Source: Paenibacillus_V sp046244365 (lineage in GTDB: Bacteria > Bacillota > Bacilli > Paenibacillales > NBRC-103111). Taken from it: DNA of 64,000 bases. Position numbers and translations under genes: made by a program. Numbering within the stretch: position 1 is the stretch's first letter; each line of letters opens with the position of its first letter. Below are positions 24,839 to 32,827 of the stretch, one piece after another. The DNA lies in NCBI RefSeq assembly GCF_046244365.1, contig NZ_CP176395.1:3534001-3598000 (forward strand), given 5' to 3'. The notes below the pieces were generated by a model. The model did not search any database. It was not told where the DNA came from and worked only from the letters and a program-made list of their open reading frames with translations.

Positions 24839-25674
24839 CGATGAAAATCGATTCACATCAGCATTACTGGTTAACGTCTCGTACGGACTACGGCTGGCTG
24901 CAGCCTTCGTTAGGAAAAATTTATGCGGACTATATGCCGGAGCAGCTGAAGCCTTTGCTGGAGAAGCATGGTTTCGAGAAGTCCATCCTCGTGCAGGCTG
25001 CGCCGACCGTTGAAGAAACGGAGTTTCTCCTGGAAATAGCAGATCGGGAGCCGACCGTGGCTGGCGTCGTCGGATGGCTGGATTTGGAGTCGGATTCGTT
25101 CGAACGGGACTGGCAGCGCTTGTGCGAGCATCCGAAGTTTATCGGCGTTCGCCCGATGATACAGGATCTGCCTTCCGAGTGGGTTCTGAAGCCGGCGGTG
25201 CTCCGTCATTTGAGGCTGCTGGAAGGCGCTCAGTTTCCGGTCGATCTGCAGGCGAATCCGCGGCATTTGCCTTACCTTGTAGAGATGCTGCACCGCGTTC
25301 CCGATTTACGCGCCGTGGTCGATCATTTGGCCAAGCCGCCTATTGAAGCGGGGGAGCCGGAGCCTTGGGGCTCGTACATTAGAGAGATTGCATCGTTTCC
25401 GAATACGATGTGCAAGCTGTCGGGGATGGTGCCGGAGCGGCTGGACGGCGCTTGGTCGAGGGAAGCGATCCGCCCGTTCGCGCAGTACGTGATCGAAGCC
25501 TTCGGTAAACGGCGCGTCATGTTCGGGAGCGACTGGCCGGTCTGCTTGTTCTCCGCCGCCTACGAGCAGGTGGTGGAGCTGTTCGAGCATTGCCTTGATG
25601 AGGAGTGGACGGAAGAGGAGCGAGCGGCCGTTTACGGCGATAATGCAGCAAGATTTTATCGGCTAGCTGATTGA
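24835..25674 (+). CDS. Amidohydrolase of the L-fuconolactonase/L-rhamnonolactonase group
   Basis: A 279-residue TIM barrel of the amidohydrolase-2 group (COG3618). Metal-site motifs are KIDSHQHYW at the N-terminus, VDLQANPRH, AVVDHLAKPP and MFGSDWPVCLF, in the order found in L-fuconolactone and L-rhamnono-1,4-lactone hydrolases and in 2-pyrone-4,6-dicarboxylate lactonase. The start codon overlaps the AraC stop (ATGA). Next to GH78 rhamnosidase, hydrolysis of a deoxysugar lactone is the most economical role; the exact lactone is inference. Confidence 0.82.
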   Translation: MTMKIDSHQHYWLTSRTDYGWLQPSLGKIYADYMPEQLKPLLEKHGFEKSILVQAAPTVEETEFLLEIADREPTVAGVVGWLDLESDSFERDWQRLCEHPKFIGVRPMIQDLPSEWVLKPAVLRHLRLLEGAQFPVDLQANPRHLPYLVEMLHRVPDLRAVVDHLAKPPIEAGEPEPWGSYIREIASFPNTMCKLSGMVPERLDGAWSREAIRPFAQYVIEAFGKRRVMFGSDWPVCLFSAAYEQVVELFEHCLDEEWTEEERAAVYGDNAARFYRLAD

Positions 25675-25716
25675 TGAAGGAAGATGGGCGAACCTACAAC
25701 CGCAATTCTAAACCTA

Positions 25717-25778
25717 CCGCCACAGGCTCGCAGTCGTTTCGTATAGACGAGACGATTGCGAGCCTGTGGCGGATTTTT
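25717..25778. terminator. Long bidirectional terminator hairpin
   Basis: A stem of about 25 bp (outer arms CCGCCACAGGCTCGCA and TGCGAGCCTGTGGCGG) followed by TTTTT on the plus strand, lying between the convergent lactonase gene and the regulator at 25782. Confidence 0.85.
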
Positions 25779-25781
25779 ATG

Positions 25782-26441
25782 TTATACCGGCGTAATCCAA
25801 TAAACGCAGCGGCTGCCTCCATTTAACAGATGCTCGCTTCTCCGCACTTGAATGCCGTCGCCCAGCACGTGCTGCAGCATTTCCAATTCCTTGCGGCATA
25901 GTCCCGAGCAAGCCTTGGCGGCCGCACAAATCGGACAGTGCTTTTCTACGAAGCAGAAGGTCCCGTCGGGATTGGCCGCAACTTCCGCCATGTAGCCCTC
26001 GGCAGTGCGCATTCGGGCAAGAGCCTCCAATTGCTCGTTTAACGGCAAATTAGGCGAAGCCTGATACCGGTAGTCCTCTACCTGCTTTCGGTTGCGAATC
26101 TCGAGCAGCTTCTCCAATCCGTCTTCTCCGAACGCTTCCTTCATGGACTCGATTAAACTGACGGTAAGCTCCGCATACCCCTCCGGAAAAAGCCGGTTGG
26201 CTTCCGGCGTCAGCCTCCACATTTTGGCGGGACGGCCCATGGATCTCGGCTCTTCCGTAAACGTGACAAGCTTCTGCTCCTGCAGATTATATAAATGCTG
26301 CCGTACCGCCATACCGGACACGCCGAATCGTTCGGCTAGCTGAAGAGCATCCATAGGCCCTTCCTGCTTCAGCAGCTTCACGATTTCCCGTCTGGTCCTG
26401 ACGGCAGTGCCTTCTTTATCTTGCATCTCTCTTTTTGCCAT
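25782..26441 (-). CDS. Cys-rich winged-helix regulator (SufR/DeoR-like), copy 1
   Basis: A 219-residue regulator. Residues 15-80 form a winged helix (TRREIVKLLKQEGPMDALQL, VSGMAVRQHLYNL, SMGRPAKMWRLT). The C-terminal half has a cysteine cluster with a C-x12-C spacing (HCPICAAAKACSGLC) and a final GSRCVYWI, as in transcription factors that bind an iron-sulfur cluster (SufR-like). It diverges from an MFS transporter gene whose other side carries a paralog (28103-28753). The shared intergenic palindrome at 26538-26567 is the likely operator. Cluster binding is inference. Confidence 0.82.
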   Translation of the reverse strand: MAKREMQDKEGTAVRTRREIVKLLKQEGPMDALQLAERFGVSGMAVRQHLYNLQEQKLVTFTEEPRSMGRPAKMWRLTPEANRLFPEGYAELTVSLIESMKEAFGEDGLEKLLEIRNRKQVEDYRYQASPNLPLNEQLEALARMRTAEGYMAEVAANPDGTFCFVEKHCPICAAAKACSGLCRKELEMLQHVLGDGIQVRRSEHLLNGGSRCVYWITPV

Positions 26442-26507
26442 TGGACGATACCTCTATTTTCTCTTAATCAAGCAAACCAAGGTCTGCCTACATTCTAAAG
26501 AAAAAAG

Positions 26508-26567
26508 TTGACAAAGTCAAAGGCAAACCGTACAGTGTACTTTGTAAAGTAATATGTTTACAAAGTA
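26508..26567 (+). promoter_or_regulatory. Promoter and large palindromic operator of the MFS operon
   Basis: TTGACA (26508-26513), 17 bp, TACAGT (26531-26536), then a perfect inverted repeat TACTTTGTAAA - 8 bp - TTTACAAAGTA (26538-26567) directly over the expected transcript start. A further half site ACAAAGT lies at 26511-26517 within the promoter. The layout predicts repression by one or both Cys-rich regulators. Confidence 0.8.
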
Positions 26568-26617
26568 TCCGGATACGACGTATACATAAGACTGTAACCA
26601 TCAAGGAGGAGAAACAT

Positions 26618-28000
26618 TTGACTGCTGCTCAAAGTATATTCAGTCCGCGTTACCTGGCTTTGTCCATCGGTATCATCTTGGCCGTTATGGCCGTTGGCTT
26701 CGAAGGTTTGGCCGTAACGACCGTAGCGCCTGCGATCGCGGGCGATTTGAAAGGCATCCAGCTGTACGGCTGGATTTTCAGCGCTTATCTGCTGGCGCAA
26801 ATCATCGGAACGCTCGTTGTCGGGCGTCAAATCGACAGGAAGGGACCTGCGGTTCCTTTCACCATTGCGATTGTTTTATTTGCGGCCGGATTGATTCTTG
26901 CGGCGGTTGCGGGCAATATGATGGTCCTGATCGCTTCCCGGGCGCTTCAGGGGTTCGGTGCGGGAGCCATGATGACTTGCGTATATACCGCTATATCGTT
27001 AAGCTACCCGGATGAGCTTCGTTCGAAAATTCTGGGCGCTTTCGGTACCGCCTACGTTTTGCCTTCCATGATCGGGCCCTACGTAGCGGGTGTTATTGCT
27101 CAGCAGCTCTCTTGGCGGTTTGTGTTCTGGGGCGTTCTGCCTTTTTTGCTGCTTGCGGCACTACTGAGCCTGAACGTGTTCCGTAAATTGAAAGTAACGG
27201 CAGTTCAAAGGAAGAGCGACTCCGGCGCCACTTGGCTATCCATCCTGCTGGCAGTCGGTACGGGGGTTTTCTTAAGCGGCTTAGGCATGCTTCCTAAACC
27301 GATGGGTATCGTTCTCTTAATCGTCGGCTTGGTTCTTATGGCGCAGCCTCTTCGCAAACTGCTGCCTGCCGGCACTCTTACGTTTCGTTTAGGATTGCCG
27401 TCTCTCTTGGCTTCACGCGGGTTGTTTTTCGCAGCTTATGTGAGTACGCAGAACTTTCTAGTGCTGGCGCTTACGGATGTAAAAGGAGTGGCGGCGGATA
27501 TGGCGGGGCTGATCGTCGCAAGCGCTGCATTAAGCTGGTGTGCCGTATCGTTTATGCAGTCTCGGTGGGACGCTGCGGATCAAGGACGGGGACGCCGCAA
27601 AAGAATCATAACCGGCGTGCTGTTAATGATCGTCGGAATCGCTATCGTCGTATGGGTGCCGGGAATCAATATTGCCTTGTCCGTGATCGGCCAAATGATT
27701 ACCGGTATCGGGATCGGATTGGCGCATCCGACTAGCGGCGCCGTTGCTTTCATGAATGCGAGGGAAGGGGAGTCGGGGGAAGTTTCCGCAAACCTGCAGT
27801 TCGCCGATTCCTTTACGCCAGGCGTGGTCATCGGGATCGGCGGTGCGATCATTGCCGTCAGCCAAGCGACGGGGATGTCCATGGAAGCCGGGATCGTAGG
27901 CGCGATGGTCCTTCATTTGGCGTTGATTGTGATGAGCCTGCTTGCAAGTACCCGGACTGTAGCGGGCTATTCGGGGAGCAAGCAGTTTGTGCAGGGTTAG
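26618..28000 (+). CDS. MFS drug-type efflux transporter
   Basis: A 460-residue major facilitator with 12-14 hydrophobic segments. Features of drug:H+ antiporters are present: the loop-2/3 motif GRQIDRKGP, motif C-like GPYVAGVIAQQLSWRFVFW in helix 5, and LQGFGAGAMMTCVYTA. Starts at TTG, 9 bases after AAGGAGGAG. It is flanked by two related regulators and preceded by a strong palindrome, as expected for an inducible efflux pump. Substrates cannot be read from sequence. Confidence 0.88.
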   Translation: MTAAQSIFSPRYLALSIGIILAVMAVGFEGLAVTTVAPAIAGDLKGIQLYGWIFSAYLLAQIIGTLVVGRQIDRKGPAVPFTIAIVLFAAGLILAAVAGNMMVLIASRALQGFGAGAMMTCVYTAISLSYPDELRSKILGAFGTAYVLPSMIGPYVAGVIAQQLSWRFVFWGVLPFLLLAALLSLNVFRKLKVTAVQRKSDSGATWLSILLAVGTGVFLSGLGMLPKPMGIVLLIVGLVLMAQPLRKLLPAGTLTFRLGLPSLLASRGLFFAAYVSTQNFLVLALTDVKGVAADMAGLIVASAALSWCAVSFMQSRWDAADQGRGRRKRIITGVLLMIVGIAIVVWVPGINIALSVIGQMITGIGIGLAHPTSGAVAFMNAREGESGEVSANLQFADSFTPGVVIGIGGAIIAVSQATGMSMEAGIVGAMVLHLALIVMSLLASTRTVAGYSGSKQFVQG

Positions 28001-28102
28001 TTTCGCGGCTTGGAGATGCGTATGACGGTAGAGCGGCAGGGCTGGACCTGCCTCTGGCACGTATCGGCCGAATCAGCAGTATTCGAACCGGGAGTGATTC
28101 TC

Positions 28103-28753
28103 TTGACCTTGAACCATGCGAACGAGAACGAGTCGTCCACCCGCCGGCATCTGGTTTGGCTTATTAAAACGCAAGGCCCGCTCAGCACAAGCCATTTGAC
28201 GAACCAATTGTCGATTACGGATGCTGCCGTCCGGCATCATCTGCACGCCCTCGAGAAAGAAGGGCTGATCCAATCCAAGACCGTCCACCAATCGATGGGC
28301 AGGCCGACCCTTTTTTACCGGTTAACGGAAGCAGGCAATCGTTTGTTCCCTGCCGGTTATCATACGCTTGCCCTTGATCTGTTGGATGAGCTTATTCAAG
28401 AATTCGGAACGGACAGCGTTGACCGCGTATTCCGTAACCGGATGAAAGCCATGCGCAAGAATTACGAGCTGAAGATAAACGGCAAAAGCTTGCAAGAAAA
28501 AATCGGGCAGCTGGCCAATATCCAACATGAAAACGGCTATATGGCCGAATGGGCCGAGAACGGTGACGAGCCCGGACAATATGTGTTGACCGAGCATCAT
28601 TGTCCGGTTATCCGAATCGCCGATCCATACTCGCAGGTTTGCCGGTATGAGCTTGAGCTGTTCGAAGCCTTATTGGATGCGGAAGTCAAACGAACGGATT
28701 GTATAGCCCAAAACGGCCGAAGCTGCGTGTATCTTATTCAATCGCGCAAGTAA
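28103..28753 (+). CDS. Cys-rich winged-helix regulator (SufR/DeoR-like), copy 2
   Basis: Paralog of the regulator at 25782: winged helix (STRRHLVWLIKTQGPLSTSH, ITDAAVRHHLHALEKEGLI, SMGRPTLFYRLT), the GYMAEWAENG region, HC-x12-C and final GRSCVYLI. Counting from the TTG at 28103, 8 bases after GGGAG, gives 216 residues and aligns with its 219-residue paralog from the first residue; earlier in-frame starts (28010, 28016, 28022) add about 30 residues of poor protein. It lies 102 bases after the MFS gene, probably in the same transcript. The 3' end overlaps the convergent DUF402 gene by 16 bases. Confidence 0.8.
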   Translation: MTLNHANENESSTRRHLVWLIKTQGPLSTSHLTNQLSITDAAVRHHLHALEKEGLIQSKTVHQSMGRPTLFYRLTEAGNRLFPAGYHTLALDLLDELIQEFGTDSVDRVFRNRMKAMRKNYELKINGKSLQEKIGQLANIQHENGYMAEWAENGDEPGQYVLTEHHCPVIRIADPYSQVCRYELELFEALLDAEVKRTDCIAQNGRSCVYLIQSRK

Positions 28754-29247
28754 GACCTTTCCGCTCTCTCAGGCGGATATAAGCGATCGATTTCATGGCG
28801 AAGCCCGAGCAGAATGCCGCTCAGCGAATCCGTTAGCGAGGCGAGGGACGCTTGAACGGAACCTTTTTCAAAAAGCTCCAGAGAGCAAGGAAGCTCCTCC
28901 TCGTCGAGCACAAAAAAGCTGCCGCACGGGAGCGCGACGACATCGACGATCATGTCTTCAAAGATGACCGCCTCGTCCGAAATCCATGTGTGTCTTACGA
29001 TGTTGAAATAGGAACCGATATAGCTGCCGGATTCGTCCCGCCACAAATATGCGTTGTATGCCTTGTCCGTCCAGTAAAAGGCGATCGTATGGCTACCTGA
29101 CGGAACGAGCAGCTCCGCTTCGCCCGCCGGGATGGAGAAAGGACTTGCGACTCGATGAAGGAGGACGGCATGATGCTCGCCTCTGTCCAGCAGCGTGCAG
29201 TCGTATTCGACGACGGAGCCGTCATAGCGTATTTTGCGTTCTATCAT
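28738..29247 (-). CDS. DUF402 domain protein, copy 1
   Basis: A 169-residue protein with the DUF402 beta-barrel signature: IAFYWTDKAYNAYLWRDESG, YIGSYFNIVRHTWIS, FEDMIVDVVALPCG. DUF402 proteins related to FomD and Ntdp are metal-dependent nucleoside tri/diphosphate or nucleotidyl-ester hydrolases. The family's conserved Y-x-N and D-x-x-x-D positions appear present. Convergent with the regulator at 28103. A second DUF402 gene of opposite orientation starts 156 bases upstream. Confidence 0.75.
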   Translation of the reverse strand: MIERKIRYDGSVVEYDCTLLDRGEHHAVLLHRVASPFSIPAGEAELLVPSGSHTIAFYWTDKAYNAYLWRDESGSYIGSYFNIVRHTWISDEAVIFEDMIVDVVALPCGSFFVLDEEELPCSLELFEKGSVQASLASLTDSLSGILLGLRHEIDRLYPPERAERSYLRD

Positions 29248-29403
29248 AGGGGGGCCGCCTTTGGTCGTTTATTGAAGGAAGTAGATGATTCGATTATAGC
29301 CGAGACGACTACGATAGGCCATTTCATAGCTTCGGGAAGGGAATGACGGTTCCTCCGCTGAATTAGTATACGATCAAAGCAATCGCAGCGAAGGAATGAT
29401 GCA

Positions 29404-29910
29404 ATGAAGACGAATATGACGATCCAGGCCATGAAATACGGAAACCGCCTGCATTACGAGTGGAACACCGCCTTGCTAGAAAAAACCGAATCGCATCTAT
29501 TCGTGCTGGGCGAATATGGAAGGAAGCTGCAGCACTATACGAAGCAAAAAGTATTCACTGTGGAAAACTGGACCATCGAATTTTTTTCGTTCGAATCCTG
29601 GTTTACGGTAAGCGCCGATGTGAGAAACGGGAGCATCGAGCAGTACTATTGCAATATCAACGAGCCAGCCCAAATCAAGGGCAGCACGGTAACCTTCGTG
29701 GATCTGGATCTTGACCTCATCCAGCGAAACGGGGAATGGAAGGTTGTTGACGAAGACGAGTTTGCGATCAATTCCGTGAAGCTATCTTACCCGGAAGCGC
29801 TCATCGAAAGGGCGAAGCATGAATTGGAGAGCTTACAGACTCGCATAGCGAACAAGCGGTTTCCTTTTGACGGATCCCTCGAACGGTTTATTGACCGTAT
29901 CCCTCAATAA
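29404..29910 (+). CDS. DUF402 domain protein, copy 2
   Basis: A 168-residue protein with the same fold signature as its neighbour (IEFFSFESWFTVSADVRNGS, QYYCNINEPAQI, TFVDLDLDLIQRNGEWKVVD, EDEFAINSVKLSYPEALI). The N-x-D-x-D type acidic cluster DLDLD fits metal binding in Ntdp/FomD-like phosphohydrolases. The ATG follows AAGGA. It is divergent from copy 1; the two are clearly diverged rather than a recent duplication. Confidence 0.75.
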   Translation: MKTNMTIQAMKYGNRLHYEWNTALLEKTESHLFVLGEYGRKLQHYTKQKVFTVENWTIEFFSFESWFTVSADVRNGSIEQYYCNINEPAQIKGSTVTFVDLDLDLIQRNGEWKVVDEDEFAINSVKLSYPEALIERAKHELESLQTRIANKRFPFDGSLERFIDRIPQ

Positions 29911-30010
29911 AGAGAGATAAGCCGCGCATGCAGCAGGGGCAGTCTGTAAACGCATAGCGTTCCGGACTGCCGCTGTCTTATGCTGCACAGCACTACTGCA
30001 ACACCATCCG

Positions 30011-30655
30011 CTACTCTGTCGCTTTGCGCAGTTCCGTTACCTCCATGTCGATGCGCCCCGGATCGATCCGTTCGAACAACAGCTCCAGGTCTTGTATTTG
30101 CCGGTCGTCAGGCACAGCGGTCATCTGCCAAGCGGGCTGCTCCAGGGTGAGGATTTTTCTAATCTTTTCGCATGAAAAGGGGAGGAAGGGATTCAGCAAG
30201 TTGGCCAAATTGGCAATGATTTGGACGCATGTGTGAAGGGTATCCCCGCAAGCGTTCAAGTCGACTATCACTTGCACCCATGGCTTCCGCTCATCGAAGT
30301 ATTTGTTAGCGCGGCGGATGTTGGCGAAGATCCGCTCGAGGGCTTCCTTGAGATGTCCTTCTTCAATGAGCTGACCTGCTTCCTTGTACGCCAGTTCGAG
30401 CGTCGTCTTCCACTCGCCGTTTAGTTGTCCTTGCGGGATGCGTCCCCCAAACGACTTGTCGATAAAAGCCAACGTGCGGTTGACGAAGTTTCCAAAGGCT
30501 CCCAGCAGCTCCCCGTTATGGCTATGAATAAACTCCCGCCACGAAAAATCGGTATCCCGTTTTTCGGGACCGTGCAGCAAGCTTGCCAGTCGCCCCAAAT
30601 GCAAGGAGCCGTTCGCGTAAGGCCATGCTCCTCCGATAAATATAGCTGCCATCAT
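30011..30655 (-). CDS. Internally deleted methionyl-tRNA synthetase: N-terminal stub joined to anticodon-binding domain
   Basis: The 214-residue product starts like a full MetRS (IFIGGAWPYANGSLHLGR, carrying the HIGH-box equivalent HLGR) and jumps after residue 27 (ASLL) to GPEKRDTDFSWREF, a segment that in full-length MetRS follows the KMSKS loop. The rest is the helical anticodon-binding domain (FGNFVNRTLAFI, RANKYFDERKPW, IANLANLLNPFLPFS). The Rossmann catalytic core, zinc knuckle and KMSKS are missing, so it cannot aminoacylate. The join is in frame, AAAGGAGG lies 6 bases before the ATG, and an intact T-box leader and promoter precede it. It is either a recent deletion pseudogene or a free tRNA-binding protein. 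Confidence 0.85.
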   Translation of the reverse strand: MMAAIFIGGAWPYANGSLHLGRLASLLHGPEKRDTDFSWREFIHSHNGELLGAFGNFVNRTLAFIDKSFGGRIPQGQLNGEWKTTLELAYKEAGQLIEEGHLKEALERIFANIRRANKYFDERKPWVQVIVDLNACGDTLHTCVQIIANLANLLNPFLPFSCEKIRKILTLEQPAWQMTAVPDDRQIQDLELLFERIDPGRIDMEVTELRKATE

Positions 30656-30679
30656 TGCCTGCCTCCTTTTTTTGGACAA

Positions 30680-30980
30680 ATCAAAAAGCCCTCATCCCCA
30701 AAAAAAGGGACGAGAGCTGTAGCTCACGCGGTACCACCCACATTCATGAATGTCTTGCGACATTGACCTCTTCAAGTACGACGCGGCTGCGTTATACCCT
30801 AGCACAGTAACGGATGCGGGATCCGGCGCAGCCTACACCCGAATGAGGTTTCGATGCGCAACTCCGAGACCATATTCCCTGGGCTGTTCTTTACTCCTTT
30901 TCAGCTGCCGGAGCTCTCTGTACAAAGACGTCGCCAAGGTACTCTTTCTCTTCATCATTTTTATCAGAATATTCAATTTA
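30680..30980 (-). ncRNA. T-box leader of the deleted metG gene
   Basis: Read on the minus strand: a stem I region with an AGUA motif and, on the opposite side, GAAUAUGG that offers an AUG (Met) specifier at 30873-30871; then the T-box core GGGUGGUACCGCG (30739-30727); then a terminator of AGCUCUCGUCCC-type stem with a poly-T end near 30694. The bulge UGGU would pair with the ACCA end of tRNA-Met (A73). A UAU reading of the specifier is possible if the frame is shifted by one base, but AUG agrees with the gene. Confidence 0.85.
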
Positions 30981-30985
30981 TTGGG

Positions 30986-31014
30986 ATTATACGGAAAAGA
31001 AACGGCGATGTCAA
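30986..31014 (-). promoter_or_regulatory. Sigma-A promoter of the metG-type T-box transcript
   Basis: On the minus strand TTGACA (31014-31009), exactly 17 bp, TATAAT (30991-30986): a consensus promoter. Its preservation argues that transcription of the leader and the truncated gene continues. Confidence 0.85.
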
Positions 31015-31021
31015 GGGGCAG

Positions 31022-31165
31022 TTATGCTTTCCTCCGGAAGCAACGTGCCGCTTTTAACTCGATACGGTTTCCTTCAAGGTCAATCATGACACCGATGGTT
31101 CCCCACATTTGCTTATTATTGATTATAATAGAGATTGAGTCCGCGTCTCCCGTTTTATATCATGA
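31022..31165 (-). pseudogene. C-terminal remnant of a VOC/glyoxalase-type protein
   Basis: On the minus strand an open stretch of about 45 codons ends in QMWGTIGVMIDLEGNRIELK, the typical last strand and metal-ligand Glu of vicinal-oxygen-chelate proteins, then a stop at 31024-31022. In frame upstream the reading stops after about 38 codons, with no start codon or ribosome site, and a neighbouring frame continues the similarity (HDIK). The rest of the gene is not found. I read it as a decayed or deleted gene. Confidence 0.55.
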
Positions 31166-31252
31166 CTGCTTCGAAAAGTGAAGGCGGGGCTGAAGGCCGG
31201 TAGAGGTAATGATTTCGACTAGAATGATAGGACCAAGCAAAGGGCTGACTAT

Positions 31253-31804
31253 ATGAAAAGCGTACTCGTAACGGGTTACAAAGCGTCGGAGCTCGGTATT
31301 TTCTCGCTGAAGCATCCGGGTATCCGCATTATTAAGAAAGCGATCAAAAGCCGTCTCGCCGGACTGCTGGACGACGGGCTGGAATGGGTCATCGTGAGCG
31401 GCCAGTGGGGGGTGGAGATCTGGGCGGCGGAGGCGGCGATCGAAATGAAGGACGAAGGGCATGCCCTTCAGCTTGCGGTCATCACGCCGTTTCTGGAGCA
31501 GGAGGAAAACTGGAGCGAGGAGAAGCAGAACGTCTACCGTCAAATCCTTTCAAGGGCCGATTATATCAACAGCGTCACCAAAAGCAAATACAGCGGTCCG
31601 TGGCAGTTTCGAGCGCGGGATCAGTTTTTGCTGCGGAATACGGACGGTATGCTGCTTGTATTTGACGAGGAGAACGACGGTTCCCCGAAATTCATCAAGG
31701 AGCAAGCGCTGCGCCAGGCCGGTACGGAACATTACCCGATCATCAGCATTTCGGCGGGCGATTTGCAAAATACAGCCGACGAAGAGATGCTCTTTATGGA
31801 GTGA
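31253..31804 (+). CDS. ypsA: YpsA family (DUF1273, SLOG-fold) protein
   Basis: A 183-residue homolog of Bacillus YpsA. Family motifs: VLVTGYKASELGIF at the N-terminus, DDGLEWVIVSGQWGVEIWAA, LAVITPFLEQEENW, and DGMLLVFDEENDGSPKF. The SLOG fold suggests binding of a nucleotide-like ligand; in Firmicutes YpsA has been linked to cell division. AAAGGG lies 8 bases before the ATG. It stands alone, downstream of the VOC remnant on the other strand. Confidence 0.88.
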   Translation: MKSVLVTGYKASELGIFSLKHPGIRIIKKAIKSRLAGLLDDGLEWVIVSGQWGVEIWAAEAAIEMKDEGHALQLAVITPFLEQEENWSEEKQNVYRQILSRADYINSVTKSKYSGPWQFRARDQFLLRNTDGMLLVFDEENDGSPKFIKEQALRQAGTEHYPIISISAGDLQNTADEEMLFME

Positions 31805-31822
31805 GGACCGGAGTACATCGGT

Positions 31823-31933
31823 TCAATACGGTTCGCCGTCGGCCTTTTTCTTTTTTCGTTGATGCAGGACATAAAATCTGATTCCATACCCGACGAGCGC
31901 TCCGGCAAAAGGCATCAACATGCTCCAGTACAT
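31823..31933 (-). CDS. Possible 36-residue membrane peptide
   Basis: From an ATG at 31933 (GGTAGGTG upstream) a 36-residue peptide reads one hydrophobic helix (MLMPFAGALVGYGIRFYVL) and a basic tail (HQRKKKK). The same frame can begin at 32026, giving 67 residues, but without a ribosome site. It may be a real small membrane protein; support is limited to composition and the ribosome site. Confidence 0.4.
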   Translation of the reverse strand: MYWSMLMPFAGALVGYGIRFYVLHQRKKKKADGEPY

Positions 31934-32073
31934 AGGGCGTGCACCTACCCTTTTTTTAGTTACGACTTCTTTGAACAAAGCCACTTTCTTTAAGGATATC
32001 ATTTTTACAGGTAAATCGACACTCATTTGTAATTATATAGCAAAAAAATACTAACTAAGAACGGAGTGAGCCG

Positions 32074-32715
32074 ATGGTACAGCAGCGAAAGCCGGTTACG
32101 TTAAAAGACACGGCCTACGAAGCGATCAAAACACGCATCGTGAACGGGGAGTGGGAGGGCGGCACGTTTTTGTCCGAGAAGTACTTGAGCGAGCTCCTTC
32201 AGATGAGCAAAACGCCGATTCGTTCGGCGCTCGACCGGCTGGAAATGATGGGACTCGTCAAGCTGTCGCCGAAGCAGGGCATCATCGTCCAGTATATGTC
32301 GCTCAAAAAAGTGTTGGACGTTTACGAGCTGCGGCTTGCGTTGGAAACGTTCGCGGCCGTCCGTCTGACCGGAAAGCTTTCGGAGGCGATTAAGAACCAA
32401 CTGGACGAAAATCTGGCGAAGCAGGAAGCGGCGATCCGAAACGAGGATATTAACGGGTATACGTATCTCGACCGCGAATTCCACGAGCTTCTCGTCTCGG
32501 GACTTGATAACGCCGAATTCGACGATGCGATGTCGCGGATGCAGGATAAATTCATGATGGCGCTGAAAGCCGGCTTTATTAAAAACAGGGAACGTTTGTG
32601 GGGCAGCCATACGGAGCATCGCCGCATTGCGGAGGCTTATGCAGGTTCCGATCCGAATCTGACGCAAAGCCTTGTAGCCGAGCACATCGAGCTGGTTAAA
32701 GCCGTGATGCTGTAG
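32074..32715 (+). CDS. GntR family regulator, FCD (FadR-type) subgroup
   Basis: A 213-residue regulator: GntR winged helix at residues 10-75 (AYEAIKTRIVNGEWEGG, LSEKYLSELLQMSKTPIRSA, GLVKLSPKQGIIV), then the helical FCD domain (VLDVYELRLALETFAA, YTYLDREFHELLV, HTEHRRIAEAY) with the Asp/His ligands that bind a metal and a small carboxylate. GGAGTGAG precedes the ATG. It lies just before a sugar-acid dehydratase operon and probably senses a sugar acid. Confidence 0.88.
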   Translation: MVQQRKPVTLKDTAYEAIKTRIVNGEWEGGTFLSEKYLSELLQMSKTPIRSALDRLEMMGLVKLSPKQGIIVQYMSLKKVLDVYELRLALETFAAVRLTGKLSEAIKNQLDENLAKQEAAIRNEDINGYTYLDREFHELLVSGLDNAEFDDAMSRMQDKFMMALKAGFIKNRERLWGSHTEHRRIAEAYAGSDPNLTQSLVAEHIELVKAVML

Positions 32716-32717
32716 CT

Positions 32718-32746
32718 TTGATTTTTCGTACTATTGATGTATACAT
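32718..32746 (+). promoter_or_regulatory. Promoter with palindromic operator before the dehydratase operon
   Basis: TTGATT (32718-32723), 16 bp, TATACA (32740-32745). The -10 is embedded in the perfect 10-bp palindrome ATGTATACAT (32737-32746), a size and symmetry compatible with FCD-type GntR sites. The adjacent regulator gene is the likely source of the binding protein. Confidence 0.55.
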
Positions 32747-32827
32747 GTTAGACATATTGTGTATCCGAATCCCTCTATGGTACGTTAAAGCTACTTCGGT
32801 ATTCACCAATATTTGGAGGGGAAACGG

